A stretch of DNA of 29,572 nt from JBJENW01 sp051880395 (GTDB taxonomy: Bacteria; Bacillota; Clostridia; Lachnospirales; Lachnospiraceae): contig JBJENW010000010.1 in the NCBI GenBank assembly GCA_051880395.1, forward strand, positions 1 to 29,572, written 5' to 3'. Each line of letters begins with the position of its first letter. Position 1 is the stretch's first letter. Below are positions 7,084 to 15,404 of the stretch, one piece after another. Position numbers and translations under genes: made by a program. Under the pieces are notes generated by a model. It had not been told where the DNA came from, searched no databases, and was given only the letters and a program-made list of their open reading frames with translations.

Positions 7084-8157
7084 TTAATCTCCGAAACTGA
7101 TGCCCATATATTTTGCTTCACGAATCCGCTGGTCATCCGGCGATACAACTTTTAATTTTCCGGCTACATCCGCAAGCGGAACCGGTTTTACTTCGCCGTT
7201 TACAACCCCGACCATATAACCATATTTTTTCTCTACGATCAGTTTCGCTGCAGAAGCGCCAAGGCGCGTACAGAGCATCCGGTCATATGGACACGGGCTT
7301 CCGCCTCTCTGCGTATGTCCCGGAACCGTGACACGTACTTCCGTTCCGGTCTTTTCTTCGATGCGGGCTGCGATTTCATAGGAAACAGACGGATATTTGC
7401 TCTTTTTCTGTTTTTCTTTCAGCTCTTTTTTCGTCAATTTCGCATCTTCTTTCGAAATCGCACCTTCTGCAACTGCCAGAATCGTAAATCCTTTCCCAGC
7501 CTGTGTTCGTTTATCGATCGCTTCGATCACTTTATCGATGTCAAACGGGATCTCCGGAATCAGAATGATATCCGCTCCGCCTGCCATGCCGGCAAATAAT
7601 GTGAGCCATCCCACTTTATGTCCCATTACCTCTACGATAAACACGCGATTATGCGATGCGGCTGTGGTGTGAATACAATCAATGGCCTGTGTTGCGATAT
7701 TGATCGCACTCTGGAAGCCAAATGTGATGTCCGTTCCGTAAATATCGTTGTCAATCGTTTTCGGAAGATGAATCACATTCAATCCTTCCTCACGAAGCAG
7801 GTTTGCCGTCTTCTGTGTTCCGTTTCCTCCTAAAATTACAAGGCAATCTAATTTCAATTTATGATAATTCTGTTTCATCGCCTCTACTTTATCCAGACCA
7901 TTTTCATCCGGTGTACGCATCAGTTTAAACGGTTGTCTGGAAGAACCGAGAATTGTTCCGCCTTTTGTAAGAATGCCGGAAAAATCTTCCGGTGTAAGTA
8001 AACGATAATCCCCGTAGATCAATCCTTTATATCCTTCGTAAAATCCATACACTTCCAGTTTTTCTACATTTTCACTTAATCCTTTTACGACACCCCGCAT
8101 AGCGGCATTTAAAGCCTGACAATCTCCACCACTTGTCAACATTCCTATTCTCAGCAT
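7084..8157 (-). CDS. 6-phosphofructokinase, unusual donor-site variant
   Basis: A 357-residue PfkA-family enzyme that phosphorylates fructose 6-phosphate in glycolysis. The start MLTSGGDCQALNAAMRG and the catalytic PKTIDNDIYGTD (132-143, base D136) are clear, as are the substrate motifs VEVMGHKVGW and IPEIPFD. By eye alignment to E. coli PfkA, the nucleotide-site GGDGS is GGNGT here, so the Mg-binding Asp103 becomes N112 while Gly104 is kept (G113). Gly124 is replaced by K133. Lysine at 124 is typical of pyrophosphate-dependent and mixed-substrate (group III) enzymes, so the phosphoryl donor (ATP or PPi) cannot be settled from sequence. The gene has its own promoter (8213-8241) and is separated from dnaX by a hairpin. 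Confidence 0.93.
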   Translation of the reverse strand: MLRIGMLTSGGDCQALNAAMRGVVKGLSENVEKLEVYGFYEGYKGLIYGDYRLLTPEDFSGILTKGGTILGSSRQPFKLMRTPDENGLDKVEAMKQNYHKLKLDCLVILGGNGTQKTANLLREEGLNVIHLPKTIDNDIYGTDITFGFQSAINIATQAIDCIHTTAASHNRVFIVEVMGHKVGWLTLFAGMAGGADIILIPEIPFDIDKVIEAIDKRTQAGKGFTILAVAEGAISKEDAKLTKKELKEKQKKSKYPSVSYEIAARIEEKTGTEVRVTVPGHTQRGGSPCPYDRMLCTRLGASAAKLIVEKKYGYMVGVVNGEVKPVPLADVAGKLKVVSPDDQRIREAKYMGISFGD

Positions 8158-8212
8158 GACAGTTCTTCTTCCTCTCTTTTCTCTGTGATTGGTTTCGTTT
8201 TTTCTGTTTTTT

Positions 8213-8241
8213 ATTATATCTTATTTTTCTTTGTTCTACAA
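8213..8241 (-). promoter_or_regulatory. Promoter of the 6-phosphofructokinase gene
   Basis: On the minus strand TTGTAG (8236-8241), a 17 bp spacer and TATAAT (8213-8218) lie about 60 nt before the pfkA start. It is arranged back to back with the tRNA-Ser promoter: the two -35 boxes are separated by only 2 bp. Confidence 0.75.
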
Positions 8242-8243
8242 CC

Positions 8244-8271
8244 TTGCATTTTATTTTAAATATGGTATAAT
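8244..8271 (+). promoter_or_regulatory. Promoter of tRNA-Ser
   Basis: TTGCAT (8244-8249), a 16 bp spacer and TATAAT (8266-8271) preceded by TGG as an extended -10. The tRNA begins 30 nt after the -10 box. A short hairpin GCTTT...AAAGC lies in the leader. Confidence 0.8.
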
Positions 8272-8301
8272 AACAGAGGTGCTTTGTCGAAAGCGCTTTT
8301 T

Positions 8302-8392
8302 GGAGACGTACCGAAGTGGCCGTAACGGGACTGACTCGAAATCAGTTTATCGGTGTTAAGCCGGTACGAGGGTTCGAATCCCTCCGTCTCCG
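8302..8392 (+). tRNA. tRNA-Ser (anticodon CGA)
   Basis: The acceptor stem GGAGACG (8302-8308) pairs with CGTCTCC (8385-8391), and the discriminator base is G (8392), as expected for serine. The anticodon stem CTGACT...AATCAG carries the loop with anticodon CGA. A long variable arm (about TCGGTGTTAAGCCGG) marks it as a class II tRNA, and the T arm contains GGTTCGAATCC. CCA is not encoded. It is the only plus-strand gene in the window, with its own promoter and terminator. Confidence 0.95.
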
Positions 8393-8396
8393 TTTC

Positions 8397-8436
8397 AAAA
8401 ACCTCCGCAGATGATTTGTCGGAGGTTTTATTTTCT
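8397..8436. terminator. Bidirectional terminator between tRNA-Ser and the B12 operon
   Basis: A 10-11 bp stem (AAAACCTCCG at about 8397-8407 with CGGAGGTTTT from 8420) has T runs on both strands: TTTTATTTTC on plus and TTTTTG on minus. It ends the tRNA-Ser transcript and, from the other side, the cobalamin operon whose last gene stops at 8437. Confidence 0.85.
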
Positions 8437-8682
8437 CTATTTTTTTCGCACTGAAAGTATCCGCATCATCGCATCATAATTTTGAGGTTGATGTGGAAAC
8501 GTACAATTTGTACAGTCTTTTATCTTATTTCCCTCTATCTCTTTATAAACCGGATTTCCCGGACAGTGTTCTCTTAGATAAAGCGGACAATAACAAAACA
8601 GACAATTAAAGTCTTCTAATCCCTGATGACAGGGAAAATATTTACAGGCTCTGTTTTCAAAAAAACGATACGATGCTTCCAT
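8437..8682 (-). CDS. Cysteine-rich small domain protein at the end of the B12 operon
   Basis: An 81-residue protein with eight cysteines arranged as CKYFPC, CLFCYC, HC and CTNC, plus a conserved CPLYLREHCPGNPVY stretch. This matches the cysteine-rich small domain family (zf-like), a probable metal-binding domain of unknown role that I recall near cobalamin genes in Firmicutes. I chose the ATG at 8682 because GGAGTAAAAATG gives an ideal ribosome binding site and the GGAG overlaps the end of cbiL. A longer frame back to 8781 would overlap cbiL by almost 100 nt. As the last gene of the cluster it may handle a metal, perhaps cobalt; that is inference. Confidence 0.8.
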   Translation of the reverse strand: MEASYRFFENRACKYFPCHQGLEDFNCLFCYCPLYLREHCPGNPVYKEIEGNKIKDCTNCTFPHQPQNYDAMMRILSVRKK

Positions 8683-8684
8683 TT

Positions 8685-9383
8685 TTACTCCTTTTCTTTT
8701 ACTATAACAATGGTCAGATAGCTTTCTAATTCTTTTAAAGATGCTATCCCATAACATTTTTTCTCCGTAGGAAGTCCACAATCTGACACGGCATACACCT
8801 CGATGTTTTCCTGTTCACTCTGCTGCCATAAAAGTTGCTGCAGTTCGCCGAGCTTTTTTCCTGACTTCATAAAAATGCGGGTGCCTTTTAATTGCAATGC
8901 CTCTTGCACTTTATAAGTCGCCGGTATGATATGAATCTCCTGCGAACGGTCCGCAAGAGAAATACCAAGTGATGCTGCCACTGCACAAAACGATGGCACT
9001 CCGCTTATTGTTTCTGTTTTCCCGTTCTGCTCTTGTATGCGCGTCTGAATATAGCGATACGTCGAATAAACGGTCGGGTCCCCAATGGTTAAAAATGCCA
9101 TTTTTTTCCCAGTGCGCAGATACGCCAGGACCTTTTGTGCAATCGCATCATGTGCCTGTTTTAATTTTTCTGCATCTTTCGTCATTGGAAAAGAAAATGC
9201 GAGAGCTTCTTTTTTTTCAATATCTGGACACGCCAAAGCAGCAATCTGATAAGCATAGCAATCCTCTTTCTTTTCTGCCGGAAGCAGAAGGACATCACTT
9301 TCTCGCATACACCGTACTGCTTTTAATGTAAGAAGTTCCGGATCGCCTGGTCCAACTCCGATTCCGTATAAAATTCCGTTCAT
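8685..9383 (-). CDS. cbiL: Precorrin-2 C20-methyltransferase
   Basis: A 232-residue SAM-dependent tetrapyrrole methylase. The N-terminal LYGIGVGPGDPELLTLKAV and the central FLTIGDPTVYSTYRY are characteristic of the C20 methyltransferase, as is SGVPSFCAVAASLG. It methylates C20 of (cobalt-)precorrin-2 early in corrin ring synthesis. Its ATG overlaps the cbiA stop as ATGA, implying translational coupling. The cobalt-containing form of the substrate is inferred from the presence of cbiD and cbiG, the hallmarks of the early-cobalt anaerobic pathway. Confidence 0.93.
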   Translation of the reverse strand: MNGILYGIGVGPGDPELLTLKAVRCMRESDVLLLPAEKKEDCYAYQIAALACPDIEKKEALAFSFPMTKDAEKLKQAHDAIAQKVLAYLRTGKKMAFLTIGDPTVYSTYRYIQTRIQEQNGKTETISGVPSFCAVAASLGISLADRSQEIHIIPATYKVQEALQLKGTRIFMKSGKKLGELQQLLWQQSEQENIEVYAVSDCGLPTEKKCYGIASLKELESYLTIVIVKEKE

Positions 9384-10798
9384 GGTTCTTCCTTTCTGGC
9401 TTCTTTTTTCTTCTTTTCTTTATATTTCTGTGCTTTTTTCACAAATCGCTCCACAAACGCCGGGCAGGATGCATAATACAAATGCGGAAACCCCCAGCAG
9501 GAATGATCCGTCAGATGCAGACAGCTCCAGCTGCGCGTTCCGATTGGCTTTTTTGCCACTGCATCCGATCCATTTGTTGTACTGTCATAATAATGAAACT
9601 CGTGGGCCCGCATGATCTCCCCCGGCCGCAGCAGCCATTCTTCTGCTCCATCTTTCGCCTGTGGCATAATCTCCACATACCCAAAACGGACCAGTTTTCC
9701 CTGATAGGTGCCGCAGCCGTTTTGTACTCCGATCATTGCATACTTCTGCTTCTTTGTATCTTCCAGTTGAGAAAGCAGATACAAAAAACCTCCGCACTCC
9801 GCAAGTGACGGCATTCCGCTTTCGATCGCCATACGTATGCTTTCTTTCATGGAAGCATTTCGGCTCAACTGTTTCGCGTAATTTTCCGGATATCCGCCTC
9901 CCAAAAGCAGAGCATCGCAGTGGTCCGGTAATTCAGAATCCTCAATCGGTGAAAAAAAGATCAAATCTGCTCCCGCCTGCTGCAGCAGATTTAGATTTTC
10001 TTCATAATAAAAGCAAAAAGCCGCATCACGTGCCACCGCAACTCTCACTTTTGAATGTGGTGAAACCTCTGCTTCCCTCTTTTTTTCTCCAGTATCAAAC
10101 GTTTTTTTCTCATACGCTTTCACAATCTGCCATACCTTTCCCAAATCCAACGTTTCTTCCAAAAGCTCTGCTGTCTGATCGATTTTTTTCTGCAGATTGG
10201 AGATTTCCTGTGGAAGCCAAAGTCCCAGATGCCGGCTTTCAACCGCAAGTTGTGGAACGTTCGGCAAATATCCAAGAACCGCAAGTCCCGTCTCTTTTTC
10301 AATCAACGGTTTCATCATCTGAACAAACATCGCGCTTGCGCGGTTTAAAATTACCCCCCGTATCAGATGTTCCGTATCATCTTGCAGAATTCCCTTTAAA
10401 ACAGAACACATCGTCCTTCCCATTCCATGTGCATCCAATACCAAAAGAATCGGCGTCTTTGTAAGGACTGCCACTTCATACGCTGACGCTTTTTGTGTCA
10501 CACCACCAAGACCATCGTAAAGCCCCATCACGCCTTCGATCACAGCTACATCCCCATCCGATGCATGGCGCATAAACAGGTTCTGAACCGACGTTTCATC
10601 TGCCAGAAAGGAATCCAGATTACAGGATGGTACACCAAGCACTTCCCTGTGAAACATCGGGTCTATAAAATCCGGCCCGCATTTAAATGCTGTCGGGTGT
10701 TTTCCTTTTTTCTGCAAAAGGCGTAAAAATCCACAGGTAAAAAGTGTTTTTCCGCTTCCGCTCTTTATTGCCGCAATTAAAACGGAGGGCTGGTTCAT
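9380..10798 (-). CDS. cbiA: Cobyrinate a,c-diamide synthase
   Basis: A 472-residue glutamine- and ATP-dependent amidase that amidates the a and c side chains of cobyrinate. The N-terminal synthetase domain has the P-loop AIKSGSGKT (10-18) and EGVMGLYDG (88-96). The C-terminal class I glutaminase domain has LLLGGGYPE (298-305) and AECGGFLYL with nucleophile C335. A GFPHLYYASCP stretch (436-446) supplies the catalytic histidine H439. The tail (about 455-472) is an unusual Lys/Glu-rich extension. The start has AAAGGAG and lies 4 nt after the cbiJ-E-T stop. Confidence 0.95.
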   Translation of the reverse strand: MNQPSVLIAAIKSGSGKTLFTCGFLRLLQKKGKHPTAFKCGPDFIDPMFHREVLGVPSCNLDSFLADETSVQNLFMRHASDGDVAVIEGVMGLYDGLGGVTQKASAYEVAVLTKTPILLVLDAHGMGRTMCSVLKGILQDDTEHLIRGVILNRASAMFVQMMKPLIEKETGLAVLGYLPNVPQLAVESRHLGLWLPQEISNLQKKIDQTAELLEETLDLGKVWQIVKAYEKKTFDTGEKKREAEVSPHSKVRVAVARDAAFCFYYEENLNLLQQAGADLIFFSPIEDSELPDHCDALLLGGGYPENYAKQLSRNASMKESIRMAIESGMPSLAECGGFLYLLSQLEDTKKQKYAMIGVQNGCGTYQGKLVRFGYVEIMPQAKDGAEEWLLRPGEIMRAHEFHYYDSTTNGSDAVAKKPIGTRSWSCLHLTDHSCWGFPHLYYASCPAFVERFVKKAQKYKEKKKKEARKEEP

Positions 10799-10802
10799 CG
10801 TC

Positions 10803-12839
10803 TTATTCTCCTTTTCTGCTCAATGTAATAATGTACACCGGATTTTCGGCACGCAGAGAATGATATCTGCCCAATGCCCCGCTTCGATGTACCTGTACTT
10901 GAATCAGATCTACATTCAAAGACGGATCTGAAAATAACTCGCTGATCTTTGCCAGATGTTCCAGTGTCACGACATTTAATACAATGCGCATATTTTTATT
11001 CTTTTTCCACAATGTCTCTATGATTTCCATCAGTTTTCCACTGCTTCCACCGATAAATGCATGGGTTGCAGGCACAAGTTCTTCGAGTACATCCGGTGCT
11101 TCCCCCTCTACAATATGCAGATTCGGAATTTGAAAATGATTTGCGTTCTCCTGTGTCAGACGCACAGCCTCTTCTTTCTTCTCTATACTATAAACCGTAA
11201 TCTGTGGAGAAAGCCGCGCACATTCCACACTGACAGAACCGGTTCCGCTCCCAATATCATATACGACCGAATCCGGTGCGAGTTTCAATTTACAAACCGA
11301 AATGGTACGAATCTCTTCTTTCGTCATCGGAACATTTCCCCGTAAAAATGCGTGATCCGAAATTCCCGGTGTCAAAACCCTCGGTAGCTCTGTCTTTGCT
11401 TTTGCCAGAGGATTTACGATCATACAAATGTACAACCCTTTTGTCTGCTTCAAACAGCATTCTTCCGGTGTCAGACATTCCACCGTTTCTTCCGGATAGG
11501 AAAGCTGATACCCAACATAAATCCGAATTTCCTTTTTCCCGCAAAAGAATGTTCCAAGCTTTTGTAAATCTTCTTCTCCCGATAAAAGGACAAAGGTTTT
11601 TTCATGTGTACGCACAACGGACTCCACATCTGCTTTTCTTCCGTGAATACTAACAATCGCTGCATCCTGCCAGGACACTCCAAGTTTTGCGGCCAGATAG
11701 GTCACGGAAGAAATTCCCGGATAAATCTGCACCTCTGCTTCTAATTTTCTTTCCTTTTTTGCTTTTTTTAATTCCTCATACATCTGTGTGGCACCACTGT
11801 ATAATCCGGTATCACCGGAATAAAGAATCGCCACCTTTTTCTTACGTGCGACTTGTAAAAGTGGAATCACATCCCGCGGAAGATAGCGTTTCGTGTAGAT
11901 TTTTTCTTGGGATATCCCACTCTCTTTTGCAGCATCCACCAGACGGGGTGCTCCTGTCACAAGCTCCGCCGCTTCCAACTGTGCTTTTGCTTCTTTTGTC
12001 AGTAATGCCGGATTTCCCATTCCCATCCCAATGATGGAAATCTTCATTTGTTCGGTTGCAGCATCCTTCGATAAAGAAAAGATGTCTGCTAATTTTTCCC
12101 AGACTTCTTCCGGAGACTCTCCTTCTTCCTCTGTGGGCTGTCCGATCACAAACATTGGAATTCCAAGTTCTTCGGCCGCTGCCTGTTTTTCTAGGAACCC
12201 ACCTGTTTTTCCACTTTCCTTTGTCACTAAAACCTGAATCTGAAAATGACGCATCAATGCCAGATTTAATTCGGTAGAAAATGGTCCCTGCATCGCCAAA
12301 ATCTGTCTTCCCTGCAAGCCGTTTTCCCGGCAGGTCGCAATACTCTCCTCAGATGGCAGAACCCGAACAAACAGGCGCTCTCGCAGTTTTTCCTGTGCTG
12401 CATAAACACGAAGTTCTTTGCTTCCTGTGGTGAGCAGAATATTTCCGGAACTTTTTTCCAATTCCGCCGCACATGCCACATGACTGTCAAAAAATGTCAT
12501 CTGTGCCCACTCACGGTTATAATTCACTGTACAATTGCGCTTTAGACGAAAAAAAGGAATTCGACTTCCGCTCATACAATATCTGATCTGCTCCGATACC
12601 ACTGTCGCATATGGATGAGTGGCATCTACCACAGCATCATACGCTCCCTGCCAGATAAACTGCTGCATTTCCTGCTGATTTAACCTGCCTCTGTGAACGG
12701 TCAGTCCCTCCTGCGGCTGCATCACCTGCTCTCCATAGGCCGTCGCAACCGAAACTGTACACTGCACTCCCGCACGGCACAGACGCTCTGCTAATTCCCT
12801 GCCCTCTGTCGTGCCGGAAAAGATCAAACAACGACTCAT
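10803..12839 (-). CDS. cbiJET: Triple fusion: precorrin-6A reductase, C5-methyltransferase and C15-methyltransferase/decarboxylase
   Basis: A 678-residue protein with three B12 enzymes in series. Residues 1 to about 255 are CbiJ/CobK (CLIFSGTTEGRELAERL, VDATHPYA at 71-78, LLTTGSKEL). Residues about 265-480 are CbiE (IIGMGMGNPALLT, ILYSGDTGLYSGA, YPGISSVTYLAAKLG). Residues about 488-678 are CbiT (PGISDHAFLRGNVPMTKEEIR, SAM motif YDIGSGTGSVSVE at 527-539, FIGGSSG). Together they reduce the macrocycle and carry out C5 and C15 methylation and side-chain decarboxylation. I start at ATG 12839 because it overlaps the cbiH stop as ATGA and precedes the conserved CbiJ N-terminus; a longer frame to 13004 would lie inside cbiH. 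An internal Met at residue 265 could allow separate CbiET synthesis, which is untested. Confidence 0.92.
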   Translation of the reverse strand: MSRCLIFSGTTEGRELAERLCRAGVQCTVSVATAYGEQVMQPQEGLTVHRGRLNQQEMQQFIWQGAYDAVVDATHPYATVVSEQIRYCMSGSRIPFFRLKRNCTVNYNREWAQMTFFDSHVACAAELEKSSGNILLTTGSKELRVYAAQEKLRERLFVRVLPSEESIATCRENGLQGRQILAMQGPFSTELNLALMRHFQIQVLVTKESGKTGGFLEKQAAAEELGIPMFVIGQPTEEEGESPEEVWEKLADIFSLSKDAATEQMKISIIGMGMGNPALLTKEAKAQLEAAELVTGAPRLVDAAKESGISQEKIYTKRYLPRDVIPLLQVARKKKVAILYSGDTGLYSGATQMYEELKKAKKERKLEAEVQIYPGISSVTYLAAKLGVSWQDAAIVSIHGRKADVESVVRTHEKTFVLLSGEEDLQKLGTFFCGKKEIRIYVGYQLSYPEETVECLTPEECCLKQTKGLYICMIVNPLAKAKTELPRVLTPGISDHAFLRGNVPMTKEEIRTISVCKLKLAPDSVVYDIGSGTGSVSVECARLSPQITVYSIEKKEEAVRLTQENANHFQIPNLHIVEGEAPDVLEELVPATHAFIGGSSGKLMEIIETLWKKNKNMRIVLNVVTLEHLAKISELFSDPSLNVDLIQVQVHRSGALGRYHSLRAENPVYIITLSRKGE

Positions 12840-13567
12840 ACGCGATACCCCCGTTTCGTCACTAATTTTCCATTTATGATCTCGGTACTCTGATTTCCGA
12901 TGAATACCGTTGTAAACATATCTACTTCTGCTTCCTGCAATTCCTGTAACGTACATGTGCAGACCTTTGTCTCTTCCCGCCCGATATTTTTCACATAGCC
13001 GCAAGGTCGTGTCGGTTCGATTTGCTCCCCAAGAATCTTGCAGGCTCTCTGCAGATAATCGGCACGTTTCTTACTCGACGGATTATAGATGGCGATGGCA
13101 AAATCGCCTTGTGCCGCTGCGCGCAAACGCTGCTCAATCTTCTCCCATGGTGTCAAAAGATCACTCAAGCTGATCACGCAGAAATCATGATTAAGTGGTG
13201 CTCCAAGAAGTGCGGCTCCACTGTTTGCAGCTGTCACACCAGGGATGACACAAAGTTCGCACTCCGGATGCTTGGTCTGTAATTCATACATCAGCGACGC
13301 CATCCCGTAAACACCTGCATCTCCGCTGCAGATCAACGCTACTTTTTTCCCTTTTTCTGCCTCTTCAAAGCACAGTTCACAGCGTTCTTTTTCCTGCCGC
13401 ATCGGGGTCGAGCGAAATTCTTTTCCTTCAAACCGTTTTCCCAGAAGCTTTAAATATACCGGATATCCGATGATCACATCGCTCTCCTCTAAAGCCTGCA
13501 GGGCTTCCCCTGTCATCATGCTTTCCTCTCCTGGTCCCATTCCTACGATATTGATTTTTTGTTTCAA
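12836..13567 (-). CDS. cbiH: Precorrin-3B (cobalt-factor III) C17-methyltransferase, TTG start
   Basis: A 243-residue tetrapyrrole methylase that methylates C17 and promotes ring contraction. Visible signatures are INIVGMGPGEESMMT at the N-terminus, ALICSGDAGVYGMA, PGVTAANSGAALLGAPLNHDF, and FAIAIYNPSSKKR, which is typical of CbiH/CobJ. I choose a TTG start at 13567. It follows GGAGGG by 7 nt, overlaps the cbiG stop as TTGA, and places the conserved motif right at the N-terminus. The ATG-initiated frame to 13666 would add 33 residues without family support inside cbiG. Confidence 0.9.
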   Translation of the reverse strand: MKQKINIVGMGPGEESMMTGEALQALEESDVIIGYPVYLKLLGKRFEGKEFRSTPMRQEKERCELCFEEAEKGKKVALICSGDAGVYGMASLMYELQTKHPECELCVIPGVTAANSGAALLGAPLNHDFCVISLSDLLTPWEKIEQRLRAAAQGDFAIAIYNPSSKKRADYLQRACKILGEQIEPTRPCGYVKNIGREETKVCTCTLQELQEAEVDMFTTVFIGNQSTEIINGKLVTKRGYRV

Positions 13568-14610
13568 AATTGTACCCTCCAATCCGTTTTTGCAATCGCC
13601 GCAGTCATTCCATCTTTTGCCTGTTTTTTTTGAAGAAGTGTCGAACGCCTCCCTGCTGCCAGACAAGCGGCCCGCTCACATACATTATCGACACCAACCG
13701 TCTGTTTCACAAACGACGAGGATGAAAATGTTCCTTCTACCTGCTCTAATTCTTCTGGGCAAAATGTCTGAAACGGCAGATGATACTGTTCACAAAACTG
13801 CAGAATGCACGGCTCGTCCTGTTTTTGGTCAATGCTTGCCACTGCCTTTATGGCGCGTACATCCAGCATGCTTTTTTGCAAAATATCCTGTAAAAATTGT
13901 TCCATCTGTTTTGCATCCGTATTTTTTTTACAGCCGACACCAAGCACCACCGCTTTCGGAATCAGCCAAAGCTCCGGCTGGCTTTGTGGCTGATGCGGGG
14001 AGATCAAAATATCAACATTCGTCTTGGTCTCATATGGTACAAAGGTCAATTCCTGCGGCAGATTCTCTGGTCTGTCTTCCTGTGATTCAATTGAAATCGT
14101 CACCGTTTGCTTTCGCAGAATTTTCGATGAAATGACTGCGATCCCACACTTATTTGCAATGGTCAGTGCCTGTTTTTTTGCAAACACATCGATGGCAAAC
14201 AACCCGTTTACGTCCGTGGCCGTCGTGATCACAGCCTGTGCCCCGAGCCAGTCTGCCAACTGCTCTGCCCGTTCATTTGCCCCTCCATAATGGCCGCTTA
14301 GAATCGGGATCACAAACTGCCCCGCTTCGTCTAATACAAGGACCGGAACGTCTGTCAATTTATCTTTCAGACAGCCAGCGACTGCGCGCACGGCAATCCC
14401 TGCTGCACCGATAAAGTACAGTGCACGTTTTTGTTCAAACTGCTGTCTGGTCCAATCGGATAAGGATTCTTTTACATAAAAAGGATGCTCTCTTTTTTCT
14501 TTTTGTTTCGTAAACGTCCACACATTTCCATCCGTCTGCGTTAAGCATTTCGCCACGCGCCCGGCCAATACAAATCCGCGATCTGTGAAACTGATGATAC
14601 TGCTGTTCAT
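13564..14610 (-). CDS. cbiG: Cobalt-precorrin-5A hydrolase
   Basis: A 348-residue CbiG, the enzyme that opens the ring-A delta-lactone and releases acetaldehyde in the anaerobic pathway. The central region ALYFIGAAGIAVRAVAG and PVLVLDEAGQFVIPILSGHYGGANE is diagnostic. The C-terminal domain begins near VVLGVGCKKNTDAKQ and includes DVRAIKAVASIDQKQDE. Presence of cbiG, with cbiD, marks the oxygen-independent early-cobalt route. The start follows AGGATCAGGC, 15 nt after the cbiF stop. Confidence 0.95.
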   Translation of the reverse strand: MNSSIISFTDRGFVLAGRVAKCLTQTDGNVWTFTKQKEKREHPFYVKESLSDWTRQQFEQKRALYFIGAAGIAVRAVAGCLKDKLTDVPVLVLDEAGQFVIPILSGHYGGANERAEQLADWLGAQAVITTATDVNGLFAIDVFAKKQALTIANKCGIAVISSKILRKQTVTISIESQEDRPENLPQELTFVPYETKTNVDILISPHQPQSQPELWLIPKAVVLGVGCKKNTDAKQMEQFLQDILQKSMLDVRAIKAVASIDQKQDEPCILQFCEQYHLPFQTFCPEELEQVEGTFSSSSFVKQTVGVDNVCERAACLAAGRRSTLLQKKQAKDGMTAAIAKTDWRVQF

Positions 14611-14625
14611 GCCTGATCCTTTCTG

Positions 14626-15381
14626 TTATCGTTTTTTTCGATATTCCGTCTCAAACGCCGGATCATAGAGACAACTCCTCTGATAATTCGTGTGTGCCAC
14701 TGCCTCTCCCACGATCACAAGTGCCATCTTTGTAATTCCATGCGCCGCGGCTGTTTCAGCCAGCTGCCCGACGGTCGTAAGATACGTCTCTTCCTGTGGC
14801 CAGGAAACTTTATACGCCAGTGCCGCCGGTGTCTCTTTTTCATAACCGCCTTCGAGCAGCTGCTGCTGTAACTTTGGCATCTGGCCTGCACTCAGATAGA
14901 TTGCCATCGATGCCTGATGGGCCGCCAGCGCAGCGATGGATTCCTTTTTCGGAACCGGCGTACGTCCTTCCATCCGCGTTATGATCAGCGTCTGTGACAC
15001 CCCGGGCAATGTATATTCCAGGTTCATGGAAGCCGCCGCACCAAAGCAGGCCGTCACACCCGGACAGCTCTCATAGGGAATCTGCAGGCGGTCCAGTTCA
15101 TCCATCTGCTCCCGGATGGCCCCATACACGCTCGGCTCCCCCGTGTGCAGCCGCACCAGTTGTTTTCCCTGTTCGTGCGATCGTTTCATGACTGCGATGA
15201 CTTCTTCTAGTGTCATCATCGCGCTGTTATAAATCTCGCAGTCCTTTTGTGCATAAGAAATCAGCTGCGGATTCACCAAAGATCCGGCATAGATAATCAC
15301 ATCCGCCTGTTCCATTAAATTTTTTCCCCGTACGGTAATTAAATCCGGTGCTCCGCACCCGGCTCCTACAAAATAAACCAT
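14626..15381 (-). CDS. cbiF: Precorrin-4 (cobalt-precorrin-4) C11-methyltransferase
   Basis: A 251-residue tetrapyrrole methylase. The motifs VYFVGAGCGAPDLITVRG, DVIIYAGSLVNPQLI, VRLHTGEPSVYGAI and SCPGVTACFGAAAS are typical of CbiF/CobM, which methylates C11. The start ATG has GGAGAAAC as ribosome binding site. It is the first gene of the proximal B12 transcription unit, with its own promoter at 15405-15433. The GC content rises in places here compared with neighbouring genes, without other signs of transfer. Confidence 0.95.
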   Translation of the reverse strand: MVYFVGAGCGAPDLITVRGKNLMEQADVIIYAGSLVNPQLISYAQKDCEIYNSAMMTLEEVIAVMKRSHEQGKQLVRLHTGEPSVYGAIREQMDELDRLQIPYESCPGVTACFGAAASMNLEYTLPGVSQTLIITRMEGRTPVPKKESIAALAAHQASMAIYLSAGQMPKLQQQLLEGGYEKETPAALAYKVSWPQEETYLTTVGQLAETAAAHGITKMALVIVGEAVAHTNYQRSCLYDPAFETEYRKKR

Positions 15382-15404
15382 GGATGTTTCTCCTTTTTCT
15401 TTTC

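Noticed and set aside
9736..10464. A 242-codon plus-strand ORF opposite cbiA
   Set aside because: Antisense shadow of a gene with all catalytic motifs intact.
13470..14135. A 221-codon plus-strand ORF opposite cbiH and cbiG
   Set aside because: Antisense shadow spanning the junction of two supported genes; no domain seen.
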